From positions 2,916,001 to 2,976,000 of the forward strand of contig NC_064046.1 of assembly GCF_932526225.1 (NCBI RefSeq): DNA of 60,000 nt, written 5' to 3'. This document shows positions 25,301 through 43,068 of the stretch, one piece after another; the first letter of the stretch is position 1; each line of letters starts with the position of its first letter. The notes under the pieces are model-generated. The model did no database searches, was not told the DNA's origin, and saw only the letters and a program-made list of their open reading frames with translations. The position numbers and the translations under genes are program-made. This DNA is from Nematostella vectensis. Lineage: Eukaryota > Cnidaria > Anthozoa > Actiniaria > Edwardsiidae.

Positions 25301-28300
25301 CGCTCCTGGTCCGGACCAAGTCCAGGTCACAGTATCCTGCAAGGTGATAAGGATTATTCAGGATAGACCCCTATATAAGAGCGTGGTCAGCGTTGACAAT
25401 TACTACAATTGTATCAAAAAGGAAGAGATCTTACACCACATTTGGCAGCTTACCAGATGATTTGGATACTTTAAAATGATTGGCTGAACTGGGGAACCAG
25501 CATAAAAAGCACCTAGAGTTGAATAAAAATAAAACATAACAAATTGCATTGTAGCCTGAGCAAATCAAAAATCTTTGTCTCGTTTGTGAGCAGCTCGTAG
25601 TCAATTAACCGTCCAATTAACTTATTTGACTGCACAAAGCAAGGGCATTGATTGGTCATGGTGGTTTAATTGGCTATCTGTCCAGAACAAAAACAATCTG
25701 GTAGCTTGTGTGTCCTTTCAGCCTGCTAAGAAGTCATTTTTAGGCTGCTTAGCAGGCTTTCTGTAGTGGGTAGCTAAGTAGGAGTCTGTGTCCTTTATAC
25801 CTAGAAAAATATGCAAACCTATCCATGTGTATTAAAAAAAAAACTGCCAACTCCTTTGACCAGGAAAAGCGGCAGACTTTTAACAAAAAACCCTAAAAAC
25901 CCATTCATGGAAAGTCAGGAGAGTATTCACAAACTTATTTTACCTCCAGAAAACATTCATCAAAGAAAATCTGAAAAATTTCTGTCCAGAGAAAAAAGTA
26001 TATATTTCTATGCACACATGGTACCACTCACCAGGCTTGAAGGTGATCAGACATTGTCTATTGGTACAGGTTCCTATAAAAAAAAGAGACATTTTTTTTA
26101 CTTTTATTTAGTTTCAAAATAGAACTGATACAAATTTCTCTAACCTTCTGGGAAGATGCAAAGATGTGGCCATTTGCCATGAGATAATGCCCGCTTCTTG
26201 ATTTCGCTGATTGTGTTTTGCCTTGAATTTGGATCAGTCCTTGCAACATAAATAGGTTGGAGAGTGCCGATAACGGCTAGGGAGAAAAAGGGGAATGATA
26301 AGGCTTATGGGCCCATAGATTGTTTAAAAAAGCTTTTAAAGCATACATAGTTATAAGAGCAGCACGTGTCCAGAAGGGGTTTAAGGGGTCGGGCCCCACC
26401 CTACTTATGTGACTAATGATTTCGACTCTAAATAAGTTCACTACTTCAGCAATGTCTACTTCCTGAGACACATCCTTTTCCTTTGACACATTACTAGAAT
26501 TTATCAACAGTCTTATGCCCTACTTTCACTTACATCCTATGATAGGAATCTTGTCATTCTCTTTCCTTGAAACACCAGAGGGTGTTCCGATAACAGCCAG
26601 GGCCAGGGCGTCAATAAAAGTGGAGTGTGGGGCAACAGCCAAGATCGGTGCTTCCTCAGGCGGCTTCAGCGTCCCTCGCACTTTAACCCAGTGAAATCCC
26701 AAGCAGAAGAGTATTCCTCTTACACACCATCTCAGAGGGTAGGCTTTTAATATCCTGGAATATAGTAATATGGAGTAGACAGTGGCATACCAATGGAGTG
26801 GCGCTGAGGGCTTTGGAAACTTTTGGAAATAGCAGTAGTGTCACTGCCCTTTAATTTCTTAGGCGACATACTATATTTATAGATCCACGAATATCCAATC
26901 AGAAAGCAGGAAATAGAAGCCAGCGAAGTGCAACTCAAATGTCCCACAATTGTACAACATGTCAGATGAGGTTGGTCAGTGACTCCTGCTCGGATTTATT
27001 GAAAATACAGACGTTTATAGCGGTCTTTCTGCGACTTGGGAAATAAAACACAGAAACCTAACATGATGGAAACTTGTCTTGTTGTCTAAGTTTGGTGAAA
27101 ATCTTGTAGAGAAGCATAGAAAAAGATGATTACGAGTTTAGTTAAGGAATGGAAACGGCACAAATCCAGCTCAAAATAAGAAAACTTGGATATTAGATAA
27201 AGTGGTGCTCTCTTCAGTAGGTAGCTATTTTTGTCAACTTGCAGTGATTTAAGTGCGGGGAAAATAGAAGAGAAAGCCAAATTCGCAGTTTACGTCTGAC
27301 TTCTAACTACAAGTTTTATCGGCAAACGTCAAAATTTACAGCAAAAATACAAACGACAGTCTCATTCTTAACCTAGGTAATATCAAACACAAGTTTAATG
27401 GTAGGATTTACTTACATTGCCCTTGTAAGTGGTTTGTTTGCTTTTTGTTTCTCGTTTCTTCGTAGTAAATTTTACATGTTTTTCTACAATTTGAGTCCCA
27501 ACTCTACACTAAAAGTGGTCGGTCAAAGAAAACAGGGCTAGCACTTTCTACGCTGACCGGAAAATGCTTATTTGCTTGTCCAGATTTGCAGAAAAATATC
27601 TCAAACCAATCTTTTTCGACGTTGATTGCCGCCCTTTTGTGGGACATTTGTGGGACCACATGGTTGTTATTGCACCATCTCTTTCTTGATTGGCTATTCG
27701 TTCGCTAGTGATTGACATGTCGGATCTATAAATTAGAATGCAGGAGAAATGCAAATTGAATAGTATAATTGTCAATGGCTGAGCCAGACTCTAAAAAAAG
27801 CCGTGTGGAAAACAAACATCAAAATTTTCCTCAAATTTTGGCCTAGTTCACATGTTTGTAGAGCATGAACTGGCTTGAATAAGGCCTAGTTCACATCTTT
27901 GTAGAGCATGAACTGGCTTGAAAAAGGCCTAGTTCACATGTTTGTAGAGCATGAATGGCTTGAATAAGGCCTAGTTCACATGTTTGTAGAGCATGAACTG
28001 GCTTGAATAAGGCCTAATTCACATGTTTGTAAAGCATGAATGGCTTGAATAAGGCCTAGTTCAAATGTTTGTAGAGCATGGATGGCTTAAATAAGGCCTA
28101 GTTCACATGTTTGTAGAGCATGAACTGGCTTGAATAAGGCCTAGTTCACATGTTTGTAGAGCATGAACTGGCTTGAATAAGGCCTAGTTCAAATGCTTGT
28201 AGAGCATGGATGGCTTAAATAAGGCCTAGTTCACATGTTTTTAGAGCATGAACTGGCTTAAATAAGGCCTAGTTCACATGTTTGTAGAGCATGAATGGCT

Positions 28301-30918
28301 TGAATAAGGCCTAGTTCACATGTTTGTAGAGCATGAACTGGCTTGAATAAGGCCTAGTTCACATGCTTATTAAAAAAAAATGGTCTGAGGAAGGCACCTG
28401 CATTTTTTAGGCTCCAGGTCAGCTACAGTCGCCACCTACAAACCTTGACAATGCCAATAATATGTAGCAAAAGGGCCTTGAAATACTAAGGGTCACATAC
28501 AGGGACATTAAGAAAACTGGGGGGACACAGCCACGCCCCTACTGGTCATTTAAGGGTGGGGGACCCACCCTTGGTCCTTATAGGCATTTCGGCACTGAAC
28601 TACCAATCTGTTATTAGGGGCAATTCAACTTTTGAGGGGGGGTGGTCGTTTTTGGTACGCAGGATATATATATATTTTTGAAGCATTTGGCGTGCAAGAC
28701 ATTTTTTTACCGATGCAGGATATTTTTTCGTCCACCAATTGGTGTAGGATATTTTTTTGCCCCTTCGGGTCGTGCAGGATATATATATATTTTTAAATCA
28801 TCCACTCCCGCCCCTCAAAATTCAAATGGTCTGCCCCTTCACATTCTGAAAAGACGTGGCCCTACCTTCGAAAGCCAACGAGGGGCTCTGCCAGGTCCTG
28901 CTCTTTCATACAAATAGTGGCCAGGGAAGCAAACAGAGTAGCAAACAGCAGCAGAAGCACTGCACAAATGAGCCGCAGGGGAAACAAGGTGATTGTACAT
29001 ATGGCAACCTAGTAAAGACAAACGTTGGTGGTTGACAAAGAATTTCAGGACAGAAAAAACAACTCCTCTCGCCACACCCTATTTCATCACTTTCAACAGA
29101 TATAAAATATTATGTTATTACCTATATAAATACTGTTCCTGTACCACCGGCCGCTGGCCACCCAATAAGGGAAGATCACATGACAGTTTGGGTGATAAAC
29201 TAGCACACATTCAGGTTTTTAGCGCAAAATAACAACAACAAAAAGCATCTTACTCAGCGTTTACGAAAAAAGCCAAAATATTTTTTTTCAAAAAAGGTTT
29301 AGTTCATTTAAAGATTTTATTTTTTTGATCATTCTCTGGTTATATGGGGGCAGTTATTTCTGTGATAATTTTGTTTTGAATTTGCCACCCAAAAAGGTGG
29401 CACGTGATCTCTATGCGCATGTCCCCTTTGTCGGATTATTTTGCTAGAGGCAATCAAATCATTCAAAGATTTTAACCCATTGACTCCTGGCTTTTTTTGA
29501 GCTGAATTTACAAAAAACAGACTGAAAACAGATACCTCCCCCCCTATTCTGAGTTTTATACAGCCCGTCAAAGTCAAAGACAGCTGCACCTAGTCAGCGG
29601 TATCCAAGCTTTCCAACAGTGCTTTGCGGTCCCCACTTTTAATCCCTCGTCGATGTGCTGAAGCGAGCACAAGTTGATGGTTGCTTGTATTTTTCAGCAA
29701 AAATACAGCTATGAGCATATTAGGAGAGTGTCTCAGGACATCATGAAGTCTTTTGGGGCATAATTGAGTGCTTTGCTTATGGATATTTGCAAGCAAAGGT
29801 GGATTCATGATGATTTTTTCTTGTTTGGCTTTGCCTGGATGTGAAAATAATTTTCTAATGAATCACCACAGCTCTCCTAAATGCTGTCTTTTCTGAAACC
29901 AAATTGATTCCAAAATTGTTTACACTGCTATTCTGGGTCTGTATGGCCTGGAACTGATTCGTTTGGCTTCGGGGTGAAAAGACTTATAAAAAACCATCTG
30001 ACTATGGGGAGAGGAGTGTTGACTGGCCCTCCCCTTGTGAATTTTCCCCTGGATCTCCCAGAATGCTTTGCAATACGTAAAGATATTTTCGTGGTTGTAC
30101 AATCCTTCAAGGAATGGACATTGTGTTTTGAGGCCATGGAAATGTACCTGGAGGATCAGAATAAAGGTATCTATTTGTGTCTTGAGCTGTGTTTGCTGAT
30201 CTCTCTCCCTTGTGTGGTATTTTGAGCGTTTTATTGAGAGGGGTGATTCTGCTTTTCTCTCCTTGTTCGATTTGAGATTTGTCAAAGAACCTGTGCTATT
30301 ATTTGGCTTAAGAGTAGATGCCAACACCTTGGTTGGATGCATATCTGCAAGACCATTTATCCCTTAGACTGATGCCTGAGTATCTTCATCTTGTTGTGTT
30401 TATTTTGCATTTATGAATTTTTTGGGTTGTGGGTACTTCCCAAAGCCGGTACAGGCCGGTTGAGGGGTCAATGTGTTTAAGAAAAATCAATATTTGTAAA
30501 GTGCAAATTAAAAGCTCCTATCAATTATAATATTATTATAAGTATATTATCTTAAATAAAATGCAAAACAAAGAAAACAAAACTTAATTAAGTTACATGT
30601 TATTGCGTAAAAAAACGTTGCAGGTTCAAAACAAGGATTTCAACGAAAATCGCACTCACTATAGTTATACGGATAGCTGTGATCACTTTTTAAAGTGGTC
30701 TTAACTTTTTTCTAAGCAGCTGTCACACTTTCAATTAGATAAATCTGCTCCATACTGCTTCGATATTTACGAAACTGAAAGAAAAACTCGTGAAATAAAC
30801 TGACCTTAATTTTGTCCCAAGTAGAGAGGCGAAGACGGTAGGTGAATGGGTTATGAACTTCGGGAACTATTAGCGACTTCTGCCGTAGAATAACCCTGGG
30901 TTTAGGCTTTGAACTCAT
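19351..30918 (-). CDS. LPCAT2: Lysophosphatidylcholine acyltransferase (LPCAT1/2 type), 14 coding exons
   Basis: Exons are 30918-30805, 29008-28866, 26754-26534, 26276-26145, 26073-26032, 25512-25454, 25336-25302, 24845-24791, 23970-23888, 23100-22975, 21625-21475, 21076-20978, 20646-20502 and 19490-19351. All are GT-AG and phase-consistent, giving 514 aa, close to the family length. The enzyme reacylates lysophospholipids from acyl-CoA at the ER or lipid droplets. Visible features are the N-terminal NPFTYRLRLSTWDKIK, a membrane segment in exon 2 (TLFPLRLICAVLLLLF) and the acyltransferase motif HSTFID (H129, D134). Motif PEGTCTNRQCLITFKPG is near 202-218. Four EF-hand loops follow, with D354, D386, D423 and D459 as first residues. 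The end EEF..FA..HPEYAPIFTNY resembles LPCAT2 more than LPCAT1. A second, exact copy of the last exon and its acceptor starts at 19825. Using it would replace the last 12 residues with about 60 residues of Gly-Asp repeats, ending at 19536 (564 aa). The gene is divergent from the gamma-lyase gene, with 528 bp between the start codons. Confidence 0.93.
19389..19880 (-). repeat. Exact duplication of the terminal LPCAT exon and acceptor
   Basis: Bases 19389-19545 and 19724-19880 (157 bp each) read the same throughout. Both contain the acceptor tccaatatag and coding sequence from EEFRQFA to EEPGTSD. They are separated by a (CCATCA)n microsatellite, and the left edge of each copy begins in catcact, so the breakpoint falls on microhomology with the satellite. 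The copy at 19490 runs into the ordinary C-terminus (SDDVTEGATVETVA). The copy at 19825 runs into the satellite. Confidence 0.97.
19546..19723. repeat. (CCATCA)n / CCA microsatellite, block 1
   Basis: An uninterrupted hexamer array of about 25 units after a short CCA-rich start. On the minus strand it reads GATGGT, that is Asp-Gly codons, in frame with the duplicated LPCAT exon copy upstream of it. Confidence 0.97.
19925..20495. repeat. CAT/CCA/CCATCA microsatellite, block 2
   Basis: About 570 bp of mixed CAT, CCA and CCATCA repeats in the last LPCAT intron. It runs to within about 10 bases of the exon 13 donor (20501/20502). All ORFs reported across it (poly His, Ser-Pro, Thr-Ile, Gly-Asp) are products of the repeat. 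Confidence 0.96.
22190..22321. mobile_element. hAT-like MITE with CAGTAGCGGATCTAGG ends, copy 1
   Basis: The left end CAGTAGCGGATCTAGG pairs with the right end CTAGATACGCCCCTG. TTATAT directly flanks both ends as a short target duplication. The inside is a near-palindrome of C- and G-runs around a catatgtaac core. A related copy is at 35618-35764. It lies in an LPCAT intron. Confidence 0.7.
23150..23452. mobile_element. Dispersed ~300-bp element with TTTTTTATAAGAAC inverted ends, copy 1
   Basis: Begins ttttttataagaacatccag and ends agttcttataaaaaaag, an inverted terminal pair. About 75 percent similar over its length (my estimate by eye) to 51008-51330. It lies in an LPCAT intron. Both copies keep an ATGCAGAATC start followed by codons for mainly Leu/Ile/Val. 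The reading frame is too short and variable to call a gene. Confidence 0.65.
24271..24690. repeat. 36-bp minisatellite in LPCAT intron 8
   Basis: About twelve copies of gttgctaaggcagagtttag plus ccagtacaataatgtt with moderate divergence. It sits between LPCAT exons 8 and 9. The degraded flanks (24000-24270, 24690-24760) share scattered pieces of the unit. Confidence 0.93.
27840..28370. repeat. 43-bp minisatellite in LPCAT intron 2
   Basis: About twelve copies of ggcctagttcacatgtttgt plus agagcatgaactggcttgaataa. One subtype lacks two bases (catgaatggc instead of catgaactggc). The rest of the intron (26755-27839 and 28371-28865) holds no exon I can recognise. It has a GC-run-rich region at 28500-28830 that looks like a decayed MITE. 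Confidence 0.95.
29472..30480 (+). mobile_element. piggyBac-like non-autonomous element, copy B
   Basis: Same family as copy A, in the opposite orientation on the plus strand and in LPCAT intron 1. It is flanked by TTAA (29472-29475 and 30477-30480), with left end CCCATTGACTCCTGGC and right end the complement of CACATTGACCCCTCAACC. Two internal ORFs (29590-29808 minus, 29974-30225 plus) also exist in copy A. Confidence 0.74.
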
Positions 30919-31446
30919 ATCTCCAACCTCTTAATCTAAGCTAAGGCCTTGAACAATTAACGAAAGGGGAAGCAAAACATTTTTTCTATACTCAAAGTAA
31001 ACAAACAATCTCTTCCTCCCGGGAATCGGGATTTTGGCGGGATAGCCGCGAGCGGTCTGGGAATGGTTCCAAATATGGCTAGCAAAACCAAATAAGGATC
31101 AGGCTTTAAACAGCTGTGTTGGTTCTCCTGTGGTTTTAGTTCACGCTCGATCAGAGCTTGATTTTTTTTTTTTTTCGCGAAGGTCATCCAAAATCTTCTA
31201 GTTGTATCACATCTTTACATAGAAAAGAGGTAGAAGTATAACAGCCACTATTAGAATGTGAAGTGTGCAGTGATATAATGCAAGTTCTTATTGAACTTGT
31301 CAATCATTATCGTAGTCTAATAATTGACCCCTATTCAATATTGTATCACCTTCCTCCCGCGGGCAGCGCTTTTTTTACGCAGCTACCCTGCTATCGTTCA
31401 TAACTGGTCTCTTATTGTGTTACAGGGACTAAGCTGCCTGCCGGCG
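30919..31446. promoter_or_regulatory. Bidirectional promoter region of LPCAT and the gamma-lyase gene
   Basis: 528 bp between two outward-facing start codons. A likely splice acceptor (attgtgttacag at about 31423) lies 20 bp upstream of the gamma-lyase ATG, so that gene may have a separate 5' non-coding exon within this interval. No TATA box is obvious. Confidence 0.5.
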
Positions 31447-38922
<7,476 letters not shown>

Positions 38923-40850
38923 AATATTACAGAAAAATAATTTTAATTACAGAATCCTATGACCTACATGCATTAGGTATTACATACTTAAGCAGCAAAC
39001 CTCTATTGAGTGACCACTTTTCACTGTCCCATGGGGTGGTTACCTCAATAAAGTGACCACTTTCACTGTCCCCAGGGTAGCCACTTAAGCAGCATACAAC
39101 CTCTATAAAGAGAACACTTTTATTGTTCCCAGGGCGGCCACTTAAGCAGCATACAACCTCTATAAAGTGAACACTTTTCATTGTTCCCAGGGGTAGCCAC
39201 TTAATTCGCCACGCGCCCTCTATTGAGTGACCACAAGCAAGGCTACTAGTAGTACCATTACAGACCCATAGCCCTGGGGAGTTCAGAAGGATCGCCCCCC
39301 TCAAGCATATTAAGGCCTTGGTAGTTTGCTCTTATTTGCATTTATGTGTGTCATATGATAGCGTTTTAGCACCCAGAATTTTCTCTGCCGTTAAAAAGAT
39401 AGTCAATATTTTGTTAAGTCACATGGCCTGCTGTGAATTGAAATGTTGATTTGTGACCAAAGGGCTAAACTTTTCTTGCCGGTCAAGACATCAGTGTGCA
39501 GAAGTGTTTCAAAGGAACATAAAAACGAGTGATGTTTTCTTTTTCATAGCGTATCCACCAGCAGAGAAATTTTTAAAATATTGATTTGCAAAATTCACAT
39601 GATCGGCTGGATGACGTCATCACTCAAAATAAAATATTACCAAATAGCTAACATTGCCGAGTTTGATGTTTTGATCAAAAATGGTGCATTTAAGGCAATG
39701 TGAACTAACTTTAAGGCAACTTTCAAAATTTCAACTGTTTTTAGCTTATGTTACAAGCCTTAAAAATACTTGAGCACTTCACTGGAAGGTATGCTCAAAT
39801 AAATGAGAGTGCCACAGTGAGCTAGGATCAAATAGGATGAGCTACTACCTTAAAGAGAGTGGTCTACTAAATAGGTAAACAAACTCCTTCTTTCAAACCC
39901 CTGGCTATGGGCCAGCATTACGTATATCAATAGAGACAACTGTACTTCACCATTCTTTATTCTATAGACTTACAGTACTGTGTAATGACAGTTTTACTGT
40001 TCAAATAATACAAGTGTTACACAAACAACTTCTCACACTGCTATTATTTTGTTATGGTACTTTTACTGTACTGAATATGTTAAATAGAGTATCGAGATTT
40101 CACACTATAAACATTCTGACCACCTCTGCTGATGATGGTGATGATGGTTATAATATAAGTATTTATTATATATTTAAATAATTTGTTTTCTTTTTACTAA
40201 AAACAATAGAATGGTTAAGTGTAAGTAAGGGTATTATTAGGTATTTTCTTTAAATATTACTTCAAGTAAGTCATAATCATGGCCATAGCTAGACAATTCT
40301 GTATTGGGGGATTTGAGGAGGGGGGGGGGGGGGGTTGGCAAGCCTCATTCATCCCTTGTATTTGACAGGAAGGCAAACAACATTTAATTCTGTAAAATAC
40401 TCTAACAATTATATGATTCCCCGCTTATATGAGGTGCAGAAATAGTAGGATAATAGATTCAGTAAAATGAAAGGTGTTTAATTTTCTCTTGTTTTTTGTT
40501 TGAAATACAGGACCGTTTGCAATACAGTGGAACTCTGTTAGAGCCACATTGTCTCCAGTTTACTTCCAGAGGTCCGACAGAGGTCCATCCGCTCTAAATT
40601 ATCAATCACATCCTCAAAGAAACTTTCAATAGACACATTTCTTTCAACATTTTGAAATATTTTTCGTGTTTTCCATTAAAAATAGTGAAGTAAATTGGTG
40701 ACAATGCAGCTTTAACTGGAATGCTCTTAGGAGACAAAGGACAGTTATATGTAAGTAGAAATGACTCAAAATTTACTCCCTAAGGAGTTTGATAAGTCAA
40801 TTAGGAATTCTAGTTAACCAAGTCATCTTGATTCCACTGTACATGACAAA
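38923..40850. other. Convergent intergenic region after the gamma-lyase and GFOD genes
   Basis: 3' UTRs of two convergent genes. It holds about four diverged ~57-bp units at 38990-39235 (cctctataaagtgaacactt ... ggccacttaagcagcatac) that include a possible AATAAA at 39047-39052. It also holds copy 2 of the dispersed repeat (39338-39770) and a G-run near 40321. Nothing else is recognised. Confidence 0.6.
39338..39770 (+). repeat. Dispersed ~430-bp repeat, copy 2
   Basis: Same strand and same block order as 32775-33205, with scattered substitutions and small indels. The two copies flank most of the gamma-lyase gene in direct orientation, 6.6 kb apart. Confidence 0.85.
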
Positions 40851-42578
40851 CTAAAATGACTTCTGTATCGTTATATGCCTAATATGATGAGTGACTGACT
40901 TCTCCTTTCCTTCACTCTTCTCGCTGTTGATGTTTCCAGGCAACGTACTGTAAGCATCTGAGGAGGAGCGTTTAGGGGCTTGACCGCTTGAGGACTTAGA
41001 TAACGGAGGGATGTTCACCCAGCATCCCTTACGGCTTGATGTAATAATGGCATCCATCACTGACCTGGTGTATAAACCTGTAAAGAGATCATTACTTATT
41101 GTTGAGTGCATGTATTATGAGCCCTCCAAGCTCTGGAGATTAGGAAACCATTCCCCTGTTATTGACATTAAATAAATTATGTATTGTTATTGTATTACAT
41201 GAAAAATAAACTTATGGATATTGATGGATGCATTACATTTTTAGTTGAAAAGCAAACCATAATTGTAATCAGATCCAAGTTTTGAGGGATTTTTCTTTTC
41301 ACAAATAGTGGTAGCAGTTAACCATCATTTTCATGTCAAAAAATGTTTAAGTATATAGCTGGATAAGGATGTACTGTAAGAACTGAATATACACAATCAC
41401 TACCCATTTACCAGCTGATCTAAAATATGTATAAAGTTATATTTTCATCCCAATAGATAACCTACATCTAGACAATCTCAATTGCATGCAATATGCTAAA
41501 AAAGCCTCTTTTGTTTACAATACAAAATTAACAATTCTAAATACTTATGTGAGTAATAAGAATGTTGAAGCACTTTACCATCTTCAAAGGATGCAGCGCT
41601 TGCTATCGCCTGCAGGTCAGCATTACGTCTGTCTTCTTTATCCACTGACTCCTCAAATGCTCGCTTGATCTCCTTCACGAGTGCCTCCAAGCCAAAGTGA
41701 AAAGTATTGAGTGGCATTTCCTTGATGTTAGCAGTCCGATCAATTACAAACTCCTCTTCTTCCCCATCACGAGTTCCAACAAGACGCTCGTTAGTAGACA
41801 CTAATTGCCCATTTGTTCCATTGACTGTTATCGTCTGTGAGCTAGAGGAGGAGTGACTATTCAAGGTAACAGTCACAAAAGCACCATCACTGAGCACCAT
41901 TTGAAAGGTGCAAAAGTCATCACTCGTGATATGACGAAAACTTGAGATTGTGTCTGTCTGGGTGATAAATGTCTTGAGGGTTCCGTTCACTGATACTGCT
42001 CTCTGATTGGTCATAAATGATACAATATCAATAATATGGCAGCCATACTTTGTGAGGATGCCACCACCCATAGCTTGATCGCATGTCCAGTCGTAAGAAA
42101 TACCAAGTAAGGACCCCATATCGAGATGACAATCACAGACAAGCAACCGGCCACAATAGCCATCTTCTATCAACTGCTTCATTTTTATGAAAGTCGGCAC
42201 AAATCTTAACTCATGCTTCATGATTGACAAGAGGCGGGGATAGTACTGTGCCGCAGACACCATTCTATCAGCTTCCTCTCGACTCAGTCCTGATGGTGCC
42301 TCGCATAACACATGTTTACCAATCGACAGTGCTTTGACAGCTACCTCTGCTCGCTGGTGCGGTGGGCACAATATAACTACCAAATCTACATCCTCTCTTA
42401 GCAACAACTCGTCGATTTTTGACGTGGAGTAACCGATGTCGTAACGATGAGCCATTGTTTTTGCTTGATGTTGTGTACAACCCCAAAGACTGCTCACGGT
42501 AAAACCTGCTGCTTTTAACGCACTGATCAGCTCTCCGCACGATTCGCCCGTATCTACGACCCCCACAGACGGCAACAT
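40851..42578 (-). CDS. GFOD1: Glucose-fructose oxidoreductase domain-containing protein (GFOD1/2 family)
   Basis: Exon 1 is 42578-41579 (donor gtaaag) and exon 2 is 41077-40851 (acceptor tctctttacag), giving 408 aa against about 390 in vertebrates. The start MLPSVGV matches the family. Residues 1-120 form an NAD(P)-type Rossmann domain (DVDLVVILCPP, VKALSIGKHVLCE). The C-terminal GFO/IDH/MocA domain follows with RLLSIM, LRFVPTFIKMKQLIEDGY, MGGGIL, ITSDDFCTFQMVL and the tail LYTRSVMDAIITSSRKGCWVNI. Family members are poorly characterised putative oxidoreductases. The catalytic EKP motif of bacterial homologues is CEAPSG here, so the lysine is missing and dehydrogenase activity is doubtful. The C-terminus has an extra Ser/Lys-rich tail. 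The gene is divergent from PIGU. Confidence 0.93.
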
Positions 42579-43068
42579 GGTAGTAAATCAAACCGAAGCG
42601 ATCCGAAATTGATGATGTGCGATCCTTGGCCGGTTTAGTAGCCAATTCCTAGAAAAAAATCCTTATCAGAATAAATCATAAAGATCTGTCACAGTAGGGG
42701 TACGCTTTGAATCAGCGAGAAGCAGTTGTTGTTGGACAAATTGATGCGATACTCAAAGATACATGACGCCGAAGATCGGAAGGTTATCTTCCCAGGGCGC
42801 CATCTTGAAATGGATGAAAGCTGCGAAAGACACAGCACAGGTAACCCACTCCAGCACAGGCAACCCACCACACCATCTTTTCAAAAGAGCAAACCTAGAT
42901 TATACTACCCTAATAGGAAATACTACTAAAAAAAAGCAAATGTAATTTCTAACAAAATCTTAAGTCGTTGTTATTATTTGAATTATTCGTAGAAAATTTT
43001 TCACAGAAAAGTAGTTGATGGTCAATGACTTGGGAGCCCTGTGTTACTGAAAGGGCCGTCCGTTCAAG
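42579..43068. promoter_or_regulatory. Bidirectional promoter region of GFOD and PIGU
   Basis: 490 bp between outward-facing start codons. A CGCCATCTTGAAA (about 42798-42810) and the PIGU start context CAAGATGGCGGCC (43065-43077) match the YY1 consensus on opposite strands. Two near-identical agcacaggtaacccac / agcacaggcaacccac blocks lie at 42834-42868. Confidence 0.55.

Noticed and set aside
28642-28917. 91-codon plus-strand ORF in LPCAT intron 2
   Set aside because: Built on repeats of gtgcaggatatatatat and a decayed MITE; its 3' part is the antisense of LPCAT exon 2.
30957-31187. 76-codon minus-strand ORF between LPCAT and the gamma-lyase gene
   Set aside because: It has no motif, lies within the presumed promoter, and does not join LPCAT exon 1 in frame.
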